DNA of 64,000 bases from Trichoplax adhaerens (taxonomy: Eukaryota > Placozoa > Uniplacotomia > Trichoplacea > Trichoplacidae): the NCBI RefSeq assembly GCF_000150275.1, contig NW_002060982.1, positions 111,479-175,478 on the forward strand, in the 5' to 3' direction. The position numbers and the translations under genes were made by a program. The notes beneath the pieces were generated by a model. That model ran no database searches, was not told where the DNA came from, and saw only the letters and a list, made by a program, of their open reading frames with translations. Positions 21,401-34,100 of the stretch are shown here, piece by piece. Each line of letters begins with the position of its first letter. The first letter of the stretch is position 1.

Positions 21401-22464
21401 TTTTATCGTTTAAATTAAATTAATCCAACGAATTGAAACTGATGCAGCGCTTAAATATACAGTATACTATTTACGCTATTTAAAACTATTTAAAAATCAA
21501 TCCATGGATTGATATTCTTAATTTGATGTCTGCTTTACGTAGAGTATTAATACTGAATAATCATGTAATTGCTTATGATAATTATACTGTAATATTTTGT
21601 TGAAAGAAAATTACTAGCAGTGTCCTGCTATCGAAAGTGTCGAAGTTGTTCCTTTATTCGAAAATTAATTCAATTAGTAATCAATCTAAAGATCTTCCAA
21701 GGAAGAGCAACTCATGTCGTATTCATCCTGTATTTTGTGGACTCCTTGTCATTTTAACTTTATTTATGGATAGTATTCCTTATCGTATCATAATTTTATT
21801 ACGCATTTACAGTGGATATTTCTATTGTGTCTCTAAGCTATGACCCTACTAATAATTAAGGAGCTTGTTTCTGCATAAAAACGAGTGCATGTGTTTTGAT
21901 TATACACCACCAAAAACAGATCGAATAAATAAATTATTATTTATTCAGTGCAATACTAATTCGATTGCAGCGATCGCTTATAAATTATTTATTACTAGCT
22001 AGTCTTGTAGTTAGCATACAGTAATGGCTAATATATACCGTTGTATTTAACGTACGATTGCCGTGCAATCGATTTTACATCTGTCAATAGTTTTCGTTCA
22101 ATACAGCATAATCGACTGATGGCTACTAAAACTAATTTTAATTGCGGTCCATTTCTAGTGATAGCCAAAATATCGATTAATGTTTATCAAACCCTCCAAG
22201 GACACATATCGAAGGTTCACTTCTTAATCAGTTCGAACCAGTTATACCTGCAAGGTTGATTATTTGTTACTATTAATAATCAATATTCTAACGAGCAGCT
22301 TCGCTTTGCGAACTAATTCTAGTACTAATCTGCTGGACGAGTTATAATAATGAGTATAGAATTAACCATGAGACTTGTGTACAGTACGGTACGCAGTCAT
22401 GGGCTACTAAATTCGGTACTATAGTTCATGGTAAGGTGCGATAATGACCAAGGCAGGGACGTCA

Positions 22465-22479
22465 GTTGCCCCTGGCAAC
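22465..22479 (+). promoter_or_regulatory. Perfect RFX X-box
   Basis: GTTGCCCCTGGCAAC fits the RFX consensus (GTNRCC, 0-3 spacer, RGYAAC) with perfectly palindromic half-sites and a 3-base spacer. It is 246 bases upstream of the second P450 start. An inferred binding site, not a demonstrated one. Confidence 0.6.
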
Positions 22480-22684
22480 CACTGAGAAGACCATCTAGCC
22501 ATCTTGGATAAATGTAATAGCTGAACGCCGAGCGCGAATCTGCAGTTGATTTCTATACAAATACACTATGCAAGTGTGCAATCTTGACTAAGCGAGAAAA
22601 GAGTCAACAAACTGATAGTTGCGTGACTACTCTAAATTTATACTCTTTAGTCAGTTTACGATTCTCGATTTTGGACGCGTATAA

Positions 22685-22692
22685 TATATAAA
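22685..22692 (+). promoter_or_regulatory. TATA box of P450 gene 2
   Basis: TATATAAA 32 bases before the ATG at 22725. Initiation 25-30 bases downstream would leave almost no 5' UTR and probably exclude or barely include the out-of-frame ATG at 22715. Confidence 0.55.
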
Positions 22693-22724
22693 TTAATCGG
22701 CCTGAATTATATTCATGGTCAATC

Positions 22725-24239
22725 ATGGATGAACAAATCAACTATATCGATTCTGGATTTTTATTCGGTGATCAACTCTTCTACCCTGTAGCTATTTTAC
22801 TCATTTCATCCATACTAGCTTATTTCTTATATCGCAATATTATTGCACCACTGTACTATTTCCAACGCTTAGGCATTCCCAGTCCAAAACAAACCCCTTT
22901 CTTTGGTCATGTACTAAATATCAACCGTGATGGCTTTCAACATACTTACTTAAATTACACAAAACAAATGGGTCCTGTATACGGTTTAATGTTTGGCCGC
23001 GTACCTGAAATGGTAATATCAGATTTAGATATGGTCAAAGAAATTACTGTTAAGAGATTCAATCAATTTATTAATCGAGCTGAATTAATTAATCTTCCTA
23101 AAGAATCTCCTTTCTATGACGGGTTATTACGTTTACGTGATCATCAGTGGAAGAGAGTTCGCGGCTTACTTGTGCCAACATTTAGCGGTGCTAAAATGCG
23201 ACAAATTATTACCATTATGAATAATATTAGCCAAGGTCTAGTTGATCGACTGTTACAAAAATGCCAACAAGACGGTCAGATTGATATTTGGCAAGCTTAT
23301 GGTCAAGTGACGATGCAAATTATATTAGCGATCGCTTTCGGTGTCGAATCGCACGGTCATAATGGATCTGACAATCTAACCAAGTCTGCTCGACGTATTA
23401 CAGGAGTAGCCACTCGATTAATAGTATTAGTCCCGCTTTTCCCCAGTTTTATAGTACGATTATTACTTACGTTGAGGGGAAAAGGACGAGATGATGCCAC
23501 ATTTTTACGTGATACTGCTATGAAAGTGATTGAATCAAGACGCGCTCATGGTCTGTCGTCTCGTAAAGACTTATTACAATTAATGATCGATGCTGGAGAT
23601 AACGGTAAACTGACTGACACCGAAGTTATTGCACAATCCATCGTTTTCTTAATTGCCGGTTATGAAACTACAAGTAATGCATTAGCTTTTACCAGTTATC
23701 TACTAGCACTTAACCCCGATATACAAGATAAATTAATTAAGGAAATTGATGAAAAATGTCCAGACGAGAATGCAATCGATTACGATACTATATCGAATTT
23801 AACTTACTTAGATATGGTTTTAGATGAAGCTATGAGAATATATCCGCCAGCCTTCCGATTCAATCGAGAGGCAAGTGAGGATATTACTATTAACAATATT
23901 TTTATACCTAAAGGCATGACTGTCACTATTCCAATTATCGCGATACATCATGACCCCAAGCTATGGCCTAATCCTGATAAATTCGATCCAGAACGATTTT
24001 CAGCTAAGGCTAAAGCAGAACGTAATCCATATAGTTATATGCCGTTCGGAGTTGGTCCAAGAGCCTGCATTGGGATGCGATTGGCTGTTATTGAAGCTAA
24101 ACTAATATTAATTCGAACTTTGCAGCAAGTTCGGTTCACCGTAGTTAAAGAAACGCCTATTCCTCTGAAATTTCGAGGGGGTGTTGTCACTTCGCCTAAA
24201 AATGGAATACGATTAGGATTAACCTCTAGAAATGTATAG
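22725..24239 (+). CDS. Cytochrome P450, clan 3-like, second of a pair
   Basis: A 504-residue single-exon microsomal P450. The N-terminus is a short polar stretch and then a membrane anchor (about residues 18-36). The I-helix motif is the textbook AGYETT (311-316), ExxR is E368-R371, the PERF segment is FDPERF, and the heme loop is FGVGPRACIG with Cys448 as the iron ligand. It shares its layout and many segments with the P450 just upstream (for example the LYYFQ/LYHFK hinge and the PNPxKFxPERFSA region), so the two are tandem duplicates, though well diverged. Fully conserved catalytic features suggest an active monooxygenase; the substrate is unknown. Confidence 0.97.
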   Translation: MDEQINYIDSGFLFGDQLFYPVAILLISSILAYFLYRNIIAPLYYFQRLGIPSPKQTPFFGHVLNINRDGFQHTYLNYTKQMGPVYGLMFGRVPEMVISDLDMVKEITVKRFNQFINRAELINLPKESPFYDGLLRLRDHQWKRVRGLLVPTFSGAKMRQIITIMNNISQGLVDRLLQKCQQDGQIDIWQAYGQVTMQIILAIAFGVESHGHNGSDNLTKSARRITGVATRLIVLVPLFPSFIVRLLLTLRGKGRDDATFLRDTAMKVIESRRAHGLSSRKDLLQLMIDAGDNGKLTDTEVIAQSIVFLIAGYETTSNALAFTSYLLALNPDIQDKLIKEIDEKCPDENAIDYDTISNLTYLDMVLDEAMRIYPPAFRFNREASEDITINNIFIPKGMTVTIPIIAIHHDPKLWPNPDKFDPERFSAKAKAERNPYSYMPFGVGPRACIGMRLAVIEAKLILIRTLQQVRFTVVKETPIPLKFRGGVVTSPKNGIRLGLTSRNV

Positions 24240-27200
24240 ACTAGGTTATTATTCATGCACTAAAGAATTGATTCCCATCTAGAAATCTGTTAGCCTGATC
24301 AAGCTGAAAACAGGAGTCTTCCTGACGGAAGTGAATTTTATGATCTCGTTTTACCTTCATGAAAATAGTTCAACCCTCGTATTTGTAATACGAATTGTAA
24401 CAAAAACATTATGCTTTTTACCTTATATAAAATGAAAGCATAATAACAACCATATTTCAAAATTAAATTGTAGGGAAGTTATAGGAAATTAATTCTGTTT
24501 GGATTACTATTACAATTTATTATCGAAAAACTACTACATCTTGCATCATTTAAGAATTGCAACATGTTATTTAAGTAACTGAAAAGTTTCGGAATGTGAC
24601 TACATCAAGTACTTAAAATTATATCCAATAACTAACTATACTACACGTAGTCAGATCAGAAGTTATCTATTACGGCTCATGGCATAACACATCATCCTGA
24701 CGTACAACGCCATTCTTTATTTGCTAATACTCTGAGATAGAAAATTTATACGTGCTTCTATAAATTTTCGAAAGCCTGGTTAAGATTAATTCTCGGAAAT
24801 TTCGAGTGCTGTTTTTATCAGAGGTCAATAGCTACATAAGTGTTTCATTACAAGCTTAATGGAAATTTAAATTTCTGTTAGTTGTAAACAAGACAATAGC
24901 ATGGAAAAAATCCGCTCTATCTTAGTTATTATAAACAGATGCACTCAGTTTTATCAAAGACGTATGGAAAGATAATTACCACCAATCTAAAATTTAAAAT
25001 AAATGTGATTATAGGCGTACCTCAAAGTGATCCCTTTCGGTTAAGAACCTTAAAGAATTAAAATCTTAGAATTATATCGTTCAGCTAATACATCGAGCAA
25101 CATATGTATATGAATAAAAATGAGATTATTGTTAATATATAAAGTTTCAAATCTCGATCAATATATGTGAACACTTTTTCTTTGTATCAAGCTTGCATAA
25201 CCTACTACATAAATTCGATTACAATTATTGACAAAAAGTTTTATGTTATTTTATTCTTGAATTAAACTTTTCAAAATTGTTATGTGTCGGCTACGTTATC
25301 AATTGATTAAATAAACGCTAAGATCGCGAAGGCTATTCTTAATGATACTCCGCCGGCAAATCAAGCTTGGATCCCTATATTCTCCCTCATAAGCAGTTTC
25401 AAACTGAAAAGCTATGCTAAAACAAGCTCGTCTTCATCCATTCGCATTAATAAAGTTTATAAAAATTAAACATATGTTAAATCGAATATGCATAAAAAGA
25501 TAGGAATTGACTGTTTTCTTTACGTTTACTGCTTTCATAACAAATCTGAAACGGGATAGCCAACACTTCCAAGAAAGCATTCTATAAGCTATCTGCTCAA
25601 TTGCTACGACTCATTTAATCCGAAAAGCACTAAAATGGTATTTGGCACAATATTAGCATTGACAATATATCTTACTAAACTTAAGGACTATGCTTTCTGA
25701 AACGCTATGAATATGATACGTGCTTTGATGACAGAGAAGAATCGGTTATAGCTAAATAATGGAAATTTGCATTAGAAAACTTTCTCACATCAATTGGTAA
25801 AAGGAAAATCATAAATAAATACTTAATAGTCTCTTATTTAACCTAGACAGTGAATTTAAATTTAAAATCCAATACAATATTTCTTGTAGTAACCATTTGA
25901 ATTAATATACGTGTATAAATTGAATAGATTTAAAACATATAAAGTGGTCTATTAATTAATTACTAGATATAATATACACAAACTGAACAATTGCAAGCTA
26001 TTTAATAGGGCAGAAAATATATTCTATACACTCAATATACTACAAAAGGTGGCTCGAATTGAGATATATTAATTATAGTTATCTTTAAAACTTAATCGTG
26101 GAAGAAAAGACTTGTAATCGTAAGTTCTGACTAAAGGAGGATCTAGTACTGTTTTAGCTCATAATTTCGAAAAATATTGATATATTTAGCCATAAATATT
26201 ACTTGCTGGTTCTATAAAAGCAATTGTAAGAAATTATTTACAGATTAAATAGATACCTGTCACCTTATTAGCTATCGCTAACAAACAAGCAGTTAAATAT
26301 CTTTCCAAAGTATATCTGTAAGAAAAATCTCCAACTATCGCTAAAATAACACATGGAAGATCTAATAAATCAATATAATTTTCTCCTATTTATTTAAGGT
26401 TACATTACTGCTAAGAATACATAAGAGTTTATTATAATGCTAGTCATCGCTACTCAAAACAATATGCACGTAGATTCACATATAAAGAAAAGATCTTGTT
26501 TTTGTGGATTAAAAACTACAATAATTATATCCATTTCTTCATTACAACAAATAAAGCTTATGAGCTACAAAAATAGTATTATTATCGTGTTTAATCATAT
26601 ATATGTACTGGTGACGGTATCGGTATTGGTAAAAATGATAGTCAAAAAATCTCTTCATCTTGTAATATAGGCATTCCTGGCAACAAGAAAATATTTGTGC
26701 TATCTAATTATAATCAGTGTTATGGTATGCTGATATTTAACTAAATTTGATCTAATTTGCTTATTTTAACATTTTATGTTTATAGAGTCTAGTGGCATTA
26801 GTTTAAAGCTCTCCAGCCAATCCCTTATCCTCAATCTTGCATAAGTAATACATTGTATTAGGATCTAATAAATACATCAGATTCAAATTATATCTTATTA
26901 AAATCAGCTACGAATCCTTAAATCTAATGAAAATGAGTCATATTTGCATATGTTAACACACACAATCTTTTTCAATTCGGTGGTTGTATTCGATGTCTAA
27001 ATAGCACATTTATGGAATACTTTACACGGTAACTTATCATAGATAAAAAATGATTCGTATGATGCAATGTAAAGCACAGCATACCATAGTCCTTAATGAT
27101 AAAAGTTGTGCCTGCACACTTATTAACTGTACGTCAGTTATAGCAATAATATACTAAATTCGGCCTAGGCCGTAAACGAAATTAATAAGGCAATTAGGTT

Positions 27201-29414
27201 TTCAATTAATTTTTTCAATTCAAATACTCTTCGATTTTCTTTAATAACACTAAAAGGCGTACTAAATTATGGCAACCTACAAATACTGACAAGATAGTTT
27301 ATTTCAAAGCTTTTTAGACTTAGATCTTATTACTGCTAACTACTTATCAATCGATTGAAAATATATTTAAATTAAATAAGGATTTTAAAAACGTCCATCA
27401 TAATCTGCTGGTGGCTAAATTAGAGCTCTGTTTTCTTCAATTTTCCATAGAGTCTTTCTACTGATTAAGAAAGCCACCAAATAAAATTTTACAATTTCAT
27501 TAATCATTACGAATAACCATTACACTGCTATAAGATAGCAAGAAATTTTAATACTAAAAATTTTATTGTAAAATTGCAAGTCGGATAGAATACCATAAAT
27601 GAACACCTTGTCTTAGTTTTTCTTTCGTAATTAATATAGGCCAAACTACAGTACATGCACAATAATCCCGATGATATTTTTAGCTAGACCAATCAAATTA
27701 AGTTAAAAACTTTTAAATATTTATTTGCAGTTAGTATCGATTTCCATACATGGAACTAATCAGGGATCATGAAATGGGCATTACGATAATAACAAAGTAT
27801 GGCTTAAAAATATCAAGCTGCAGTGGTACATCGACGAGGATTCCTAATAGAATTATTTTAGATCACTATTAGGAATTTCTAGATAACGGTTACTTTGTAT
27901 TTCGCAGGATAGTATACATGGATTATCATAATACTTTGACAAGAAATACTGTACCGGCGATTAGATATTTCTAGATATGAGATACCATCTAACCGCTATG
28001 TAGCAATACTATTTGATTTTATTGCTTTCGTGAGCAAACGTGAAAATGTTGATATTCAGTAAATTGCAATGTGCTTTTCAATTAAGTTAGCCATTCAATT
28101 ATTTACCGTATCTTACAGTAGACAATTTAAGCTAACTCATTAACTATCTTAGAATTATTTCTACAAAATCTAGCCATTTCGATCAAATCTATCTCAAGCG
28201 ATATTGAATCAACTTTCTACAGAAAAGTATGCTGAATTCCAAATTCCTGCCTAAAATATTCAATTTCTTGTATGCTAATGAACTCTGTCATTCAGTCTAA
28301 ACTCACTTATTCCTTTTAAATTTCGAAGATAAGGGCCAATAGTTGATATTTCAATCAACCGAAAAATTAATCAAAGCCGTTCAATTTAAGTATTCCATCG
28401 ATCTTATTGTATCCACGTTTAAAGTTCTACACTTTTTTTCATGAGTCAAGTTTAACAATTCCATTGACTGCAAAGCAACAAATAACTGTATTTCTTTAGA
28501 AGAGGTGCAGTATAATACTGTGTCATAATTGAAGATAGTCTATAGAGACTTGATCATGGCATTTACCATTTAAGGATGTTATAATACAAGGCAACATTTT
28601 CGCTTTAAATAACATCATTCTTTCGAACACTAAAACATATACAAGATATTTATAAACTTGATATAAGGTGCTTAGGCTAAAGTAATTGCTGGTTACTGTT
28701 ACTATTTAAGGACATATTGCTGTCTATCATTTAAATATTATGACGTAATGCGGTATGGCGAATAAAAATATCACAAGTGGTATCTTAATATAGATCATTC
28801 AGCCTAATTAAGTAAAACAATTTCGCAGGGTAAGTATTAGCGTCGAGACATTGCTTTGACATTGGTTTGACGTAAAGGATACTTAATTCCCGGGTATACA
28901 GCATATTGATTCTATAGTGCTGTACAGTATACTGTGCTACTACTGTTAGCAGTTGAGCGATCAAAAATCGATTTCAACTTAAAAAAAAATTTTCACGAAA
29001 GTAACCGATACTGAATAGAGCATAAGTATCGAGATATTTGGATTGGAGGTGTTGCTCTTTAATCATACAAAAACTAAATAGATTTTACCAATAACTAGGG
29101 TAGTCTATATTTTTTTCGATAACTTTAACCCAGAAAATTAAAGCAATAATAACCTTGACCAACATAAACTATTCAAGCTTCAATAGAAAATGAATAATGC
29201 ATGAAACAATAAACAACAGCTGCAACTTTCTCAGTTTGACTAAAGCATTGAAACAAATTATTTATTAATTAGTACGACATTTGTAATAGCCAGTCTTTTT
29301 ATTGATCACTCTATTTATTGATCACTCTATTAATAATACATCATCCTGCTTGGATTTTCCTTTGATTAATACTCTCAATATATTCATCCAAGTCTCTTAT
29401 AACAAATAGAATTG
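24240..29414. other. Large A+T-rich intergenic region
   Basis: 5.2 kb with no recognisable gene. At 25320-25450 the DNA is less A+T-rich and open for about 40-50 codons on both strands, so the coding strand, if any, cannot be chosen. A 16-bp exact tandem repeat lies at 29298-29329. Confidence 0.5.
29298..29329 (+). repeat. 16-bp direct tandem repeat
   Basis: TTTATTGATCACTCTA is repeated exactly twice, back to back. Confidence 0.8.
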
Positions 29415-29957
29415 TCAAAGATTATAAAAGTCTTGTTCCTTTCCGCTCTTATCAATATTCCAAACTAATCTCTTTGCAAATTGGTACATTCTATCTTCAC
29501 TTTTCCACCCAATCTTACCAGTTATAGAGGATAAAGGTTTCAGGTAAAAAATTGCTTTTGGAGCATTTTCATGCCAACTGAAATACTTGCATATTGTTAG
29601 ATGGATATTTTGATACTTTTCTATAACAATAACGACCCTGTCTAACGAACTTGGTTCAATATCGTAATATTTTTCTTTTACTACTTTAAAATGAATCTGG
29701 TCGCTATCGAGTGCGAACGACCATGATTGCTTATTTCATTGATACTCATACTCATACTTTAAGTGTTGGAAGAGTATTGCTAATGACATTTATTTCTTTA
29801 AAAATTATGTTACTAATATACTCGGGATCAATGTTGAATTTTTCAATACGATTCTATTCGAATATGGTTCACTCGGGTATTCTCTCGTCAATATTACGCA
29901 GTACTTTGCTAGCAGTGATAGATTATCAAAGATCCCATTCTTATTAAAAGTATACAT
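29415..29957 (-). CDS. Candidate two-exon gene, function unknown
   Basis: On the minus strand a frame of 105 codons (29415-29729) has no stop until the TGA at 29415-29417 and begins just after an AG (29731-29730). Upstream, a second open frame begins at the ATG at 29957 (it is open back to about 29990) and reaches a GTAACA donor at 29813. Removing the 84-base intron (29730-29813) joins them in phase 0 into a 152-residue protein. Residues such as VVIVIEKYQNIHLTICKYF and GKIGWKSEDRMYQFAKRL look like real soluble protein, and the stretch is less A+T-rich than its surroundings. I recognise no domain, signal peptide or membrane segment. One frame of this length is expected about once by chance in the window; the neighbouring in-phase exon raises the odds. 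Further exons upstream are possible. Confidence 0.4.
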
Positions 29958-31056
29958 TAAAGTATCTAAATAAGAAATTATTTCTAATTTTTATAAGGAT
30001 CATTAATCGATTCGAATGTGCTTGAAATTGCTGGTCTTGATCATAATTATAACAGGTAGATATTACATGACAACAATTAGCCGACATTCCTTGGTTATTA
30101 TCACTATTCATCTCTATTCATCTTCATGACTATCTAACGTTTCTTGCTTGAAAAAGGCCAAAAAACAATACTAATATCCAGCAAATACTATTTACATAGA
30201 CTACAGTACTTTTAGAGTTGAAATATTTCTGGAAAATAAATTTAATTTCAAATTAAAAATTCCTCTCTAAAAATTGCCATCAAATTTTCCTTCTTCATTT
30301 TGAAACCGACCATTGCTAAAAATTTAATGTAGACTCATGTATTTTTTAATGATGAATTTGCCGAGTATCTTGACTTAAGATTATTACTGTTTGTTTTTTA
30401 AAGCTCCTACATGAGCGTTACATTATCTCATAAATATGAAACCAAAATTGCATAATAACTATACTAGTATATTGCTTTCATCGTATTAAAAATGCAGAAT
30501 ATATCTGTAATAGCTTGCTCTATTACGCTAGGTCCTAAGTTTATGTCGTAAGTAGCACAAGCTTAAAGTTGATCGTATTATCAAGCACCCGTTGATTTAT
30601 TAGATTTTAGTACATCTTAGTATCATCGTTAATACGACTTAACGCCACTTCTCTACAATATCCAATGAGATTTGACGGTATGAAAAATAGTTTTCTCGAT
30701 TCAATTGTAAGTTACAGTAATCATTTTAAGATTGTCACGGTACGCCGTTACTAATTAAGTAACTGTAAATTAATGAATGCTTATGAATAGATAAGATAAG
30801 GTTATGTGGATATGTTTTAATGCGCTTGTAGCTAATAATAGGATGGTAGAAATGAGATAAAAATAGAAGTTGATAGCAGTTAATTTACTGTAGGTTTATA
30901 AGGTGTGTTAATCTCTAAAAATTGAGCTGTACATGGACGAAGGTTAAGCGTCTTAACACCTGATAGCTTGTAGCTATCTAAGTCTGAGAATATCGACATG
31001 TATATTTAGTAATGGTATTATACTAATTAATGTAACTTATAAAGCATGAATTCTCA
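29958..31056. other. Intergenic region up to the assembly gap
   Basis: 1.1 kb. Two plus-strand stretches look like exons: one bounded by TAG and a GTAAGT donor at about 30547, and one of 32 codons following TTTTAG, ending at a GTAAGT donor near 30710. Their phases do not join and I recognise no family, so no gene is called. Confidence 0.4.
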
Positions 31057-31193
31057 NNNNNNNNNNNNNNNNNNNNNNNNNNNNNNNNNNNNNNNNNNNN
31101 NNNNNNNNNNNNNNNNNNNNNNNNNNNNNNNNNNNNNNNNNNNNNNNNNNNNNNNNNNNNNNNNNNNNNNNNNNNNNNNNNNNNNNNNNNNNN
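31057..31193. other. Assembly gap (137 N)
   Basis: A run of 137 N. The true length and content are unknown; the open frame annotated across it is an artefact. Confidence 0.99.
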
Positions 31194-34100
31194 AATTAAA
31201 TCATCAATTTGCATTAACTCACTAGAAAATAGAGTATTTTGGAATCACTAGTAGGCTTAACTTCGACTATAAACGGTCACATACGATTATGATTAAGTAC
31301 CATCTCTAATTTTACAACTTTTTGATGCAGTTAGTAGTCGAGTAGTAAAAAAATAAGAAATATCCATCTGCATTTCATTCTCATTTTGATAGCCATAGTC
31401 GTACCTTGGCCATATTTCATCTATTAGATAAAGTAGAATGTTTAAGAGGCTAAAATTTTGTCTCTGCCTTATCCATTAATTTACTAACCATTGTGATTAT
31501 CAAAAGTATGCTATTTGAAGATAGATCAACAGAAATATTGCCATGACTATTTTCTCTATATAGCTACCGAATTCACTCTATCTACGGATATAATTAACAA
31601 TCCCCTATGAACAGTAATGATCAAGCATGATATCATATCATTTACATTTTTCGTTGTTGTGAGTCTTTACCTAATTCATTAAAAGTGTTTCTCCTGATCT
31701 TACTGAGTATAACTTATTATCATTGAAAATATGGCTTCAACTATGTAGCAGCTATTATAGTTCGAGTTTTAACACAAGGGATTTGTATAAAATTAGGACA
31801 CTATACAATAAAGGAATATCTGAATAATCGATACTAAAGGCTTCGTTCCTCAAAATCTAATAAGATAATAATTCGAATTAATACATCTGAAATAAGTTCT
31901 CGAGCAAGCGTGGCGGAACGAACGAGACAAACATATCAGCAAAGCATAAAACTTTATTGATACTTATAAGCGCGAACTAATGTAATACGACAGCAACGCT
32001 CATATATATATAATCTATCATAGAATATTATAGAACTTATTCATAGTTATTATTATATACATCGAATGAGTATTCTACAAGATTCTACATGCATATGAGG
32101 TTTGAATACATATACATTTAAGACTGACCCATAAGAAGTCACTTTACTAATATTATGGCAAGATCGATATAATTTTTAAATCTCGCGTCAGTGAAGATGA
32201 ACCATAGATTAATCTTAGATTAGGGTTCAAGAAGCACGATCAAATTTGTACAATAATGAATGCAATGACTCTAACTGATAGTCTATACTGACTGGAGTTA
32301 AATCGCGTTAATAATAAATAAGATCAAGCGTAAAATCGTAAGTAAATAATATCCATTCAGTTTGACTAGTTGCATCACGTAGTTTGACTTGTGATCTTTG
32401 ATTGTAATTGATCAGGAATTTTTAAACATATTTCGTCTATTGAAATTATTTACAGTCTGAACCTTAAATTGAATAAAAGCTATCTTTTTGTGACATTACT
32501 GAAGGTCTAAAATGTCGTCTATTTATTTTAAGACTTCATAAGATGTTAGTCTGATATATCAAATTATTAGTAAAGATGCCTATTAGGGTAGATGCAGTAA
32601 ATGTGGATAGATACTTATTTTTACATACGATTATTAAAATCGACCTTCAACACTTTAAAACAATATTTTTTGTTTTTACAACATGTCAAAATGGATTTTT
32701 ATAACATCAACGATATCATATACTACTTCTGACATCTGATAGAAGTTGGGCAGCCAGTTAAAAAGTTCCAAGAACTCAGTTGGAATCAAATTCAGCTGAT
32801 CTAATTCACACAACCCGTATAATAAGCAGTAAGCTGATTGTTTACATTAGTACATTATCTGGTTGTTTTAAATGATACCATATCCAATCTTAATTCTTAC
32901 AAATAAAGTGACTAAATCAATCGTTCTTCTATATTCGTTATTTTGATTACGGTGATTAGGTCGGTTATTATTTTTATTTTCACTTACAATAATGATCAAG
33001 AATATCTTAAAAAAAATAAATAAGGGTAACGGTATAGTAAATGACAGTTTCTTATAATCATTTAACGAAGTATCACAATCCTGTAGGTATTCTAAGCCTG
33101 CTTCAATAACTTTGGAATCGTTTATTAAGGAAAGATATCATATAAATTCTTGAAGAGAGTCTCAATATATGTTGATAAGATACATATAAACTCCACAGAA
33201 TGTTCTCGATCTTCATTTTGTACATAGCTATCAGAATTTTATGATAATTGAAAGTAATAAATCGATATTGACGTCTTTGATGATAATAACCCTTATTATT
33301 AGTATAAAATCCTGTGCTAAAATCACTTAGTTTATGATTTAGCTTCTAATTAAGAAAGAATAAGCTTGATCAGGTGCAGGAGAAATATGTGGACCATTTG
33401 AATTGATATTGTTGAAGTTAATGTTTCTTCGATAAAGAAACAGTAAGTGATTAATCGAACTGTAATTACATAGTATCAGTAACGTAATTTTAAATTCATT
33501 TTTACTATTAATATAATTATCCGTGCTTTCGATTCTGTAATTAGTTTAAAACTTATTCATGCTACACCGATTAAAGACTAGGCTAACGAATTAATTTCAA
33601 CAAAAAATATGTAATCAATATAAATTGAGGCTTATAATATGAAATTAAAGTTACCAGCCTAAAGCTGTGCCTATCCTCCTGGACATCCATTTACAATGCA
33701 ACTCAAATCTTGAAGATTCTTATCATTAAAATATAAAAGTAACCTTATGTCTCTTCTAGCTTAAAAGAGAGCAACAAAATCTTCTAAGAAATCAACTAAT
33801 TCAGTTTCGCTACGTCAATATCGATCAGATTTACTCAGCCAATAATATAAAAATAGGCTGCTCCCTATGAAAATAAGCCTAACATCATTATTAATAATAT
33901 TCTGATAGCGTTTCTAATGATCACTAGATTAAAATTACCATATTAAAGCCGCCTTGTAACAACGATTGTAAGATTAGATTAGTTATCATTCTTTGCTATT
34001 TAAGTTAATAAGATTAGGTAAAATTGTATTTTGTGTTAACGGTAACCAGAATTCCATATTTTAAGTCTTTGTTTAGCCTTAATAGACTATAATTTAGAAT

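Larger units (their letters stand above)
21400..22724. other. Spacer between the two P450 genes
   Basis: 1.3 kb. Two 68-72 codon frames (21637-21843 and 22041-22259) start with GTG and TTG and match nothing I know. The last 300 bases look like a promoter: X-box at 22465-22479, a YY1-like GCCATCTTGG at 22498-22507 and a TATA box at 22685. Confidence 0.55.

Noticed and set aside
21637-22259. Two 68-72 codon frames between the P450 genes
   Set aside because: They start with GTG and TTG, have no family resemblance and no splice context.
31023-31214. Open frame spanning the N run
   Set aside because: Artefact of translating through unknown bases.
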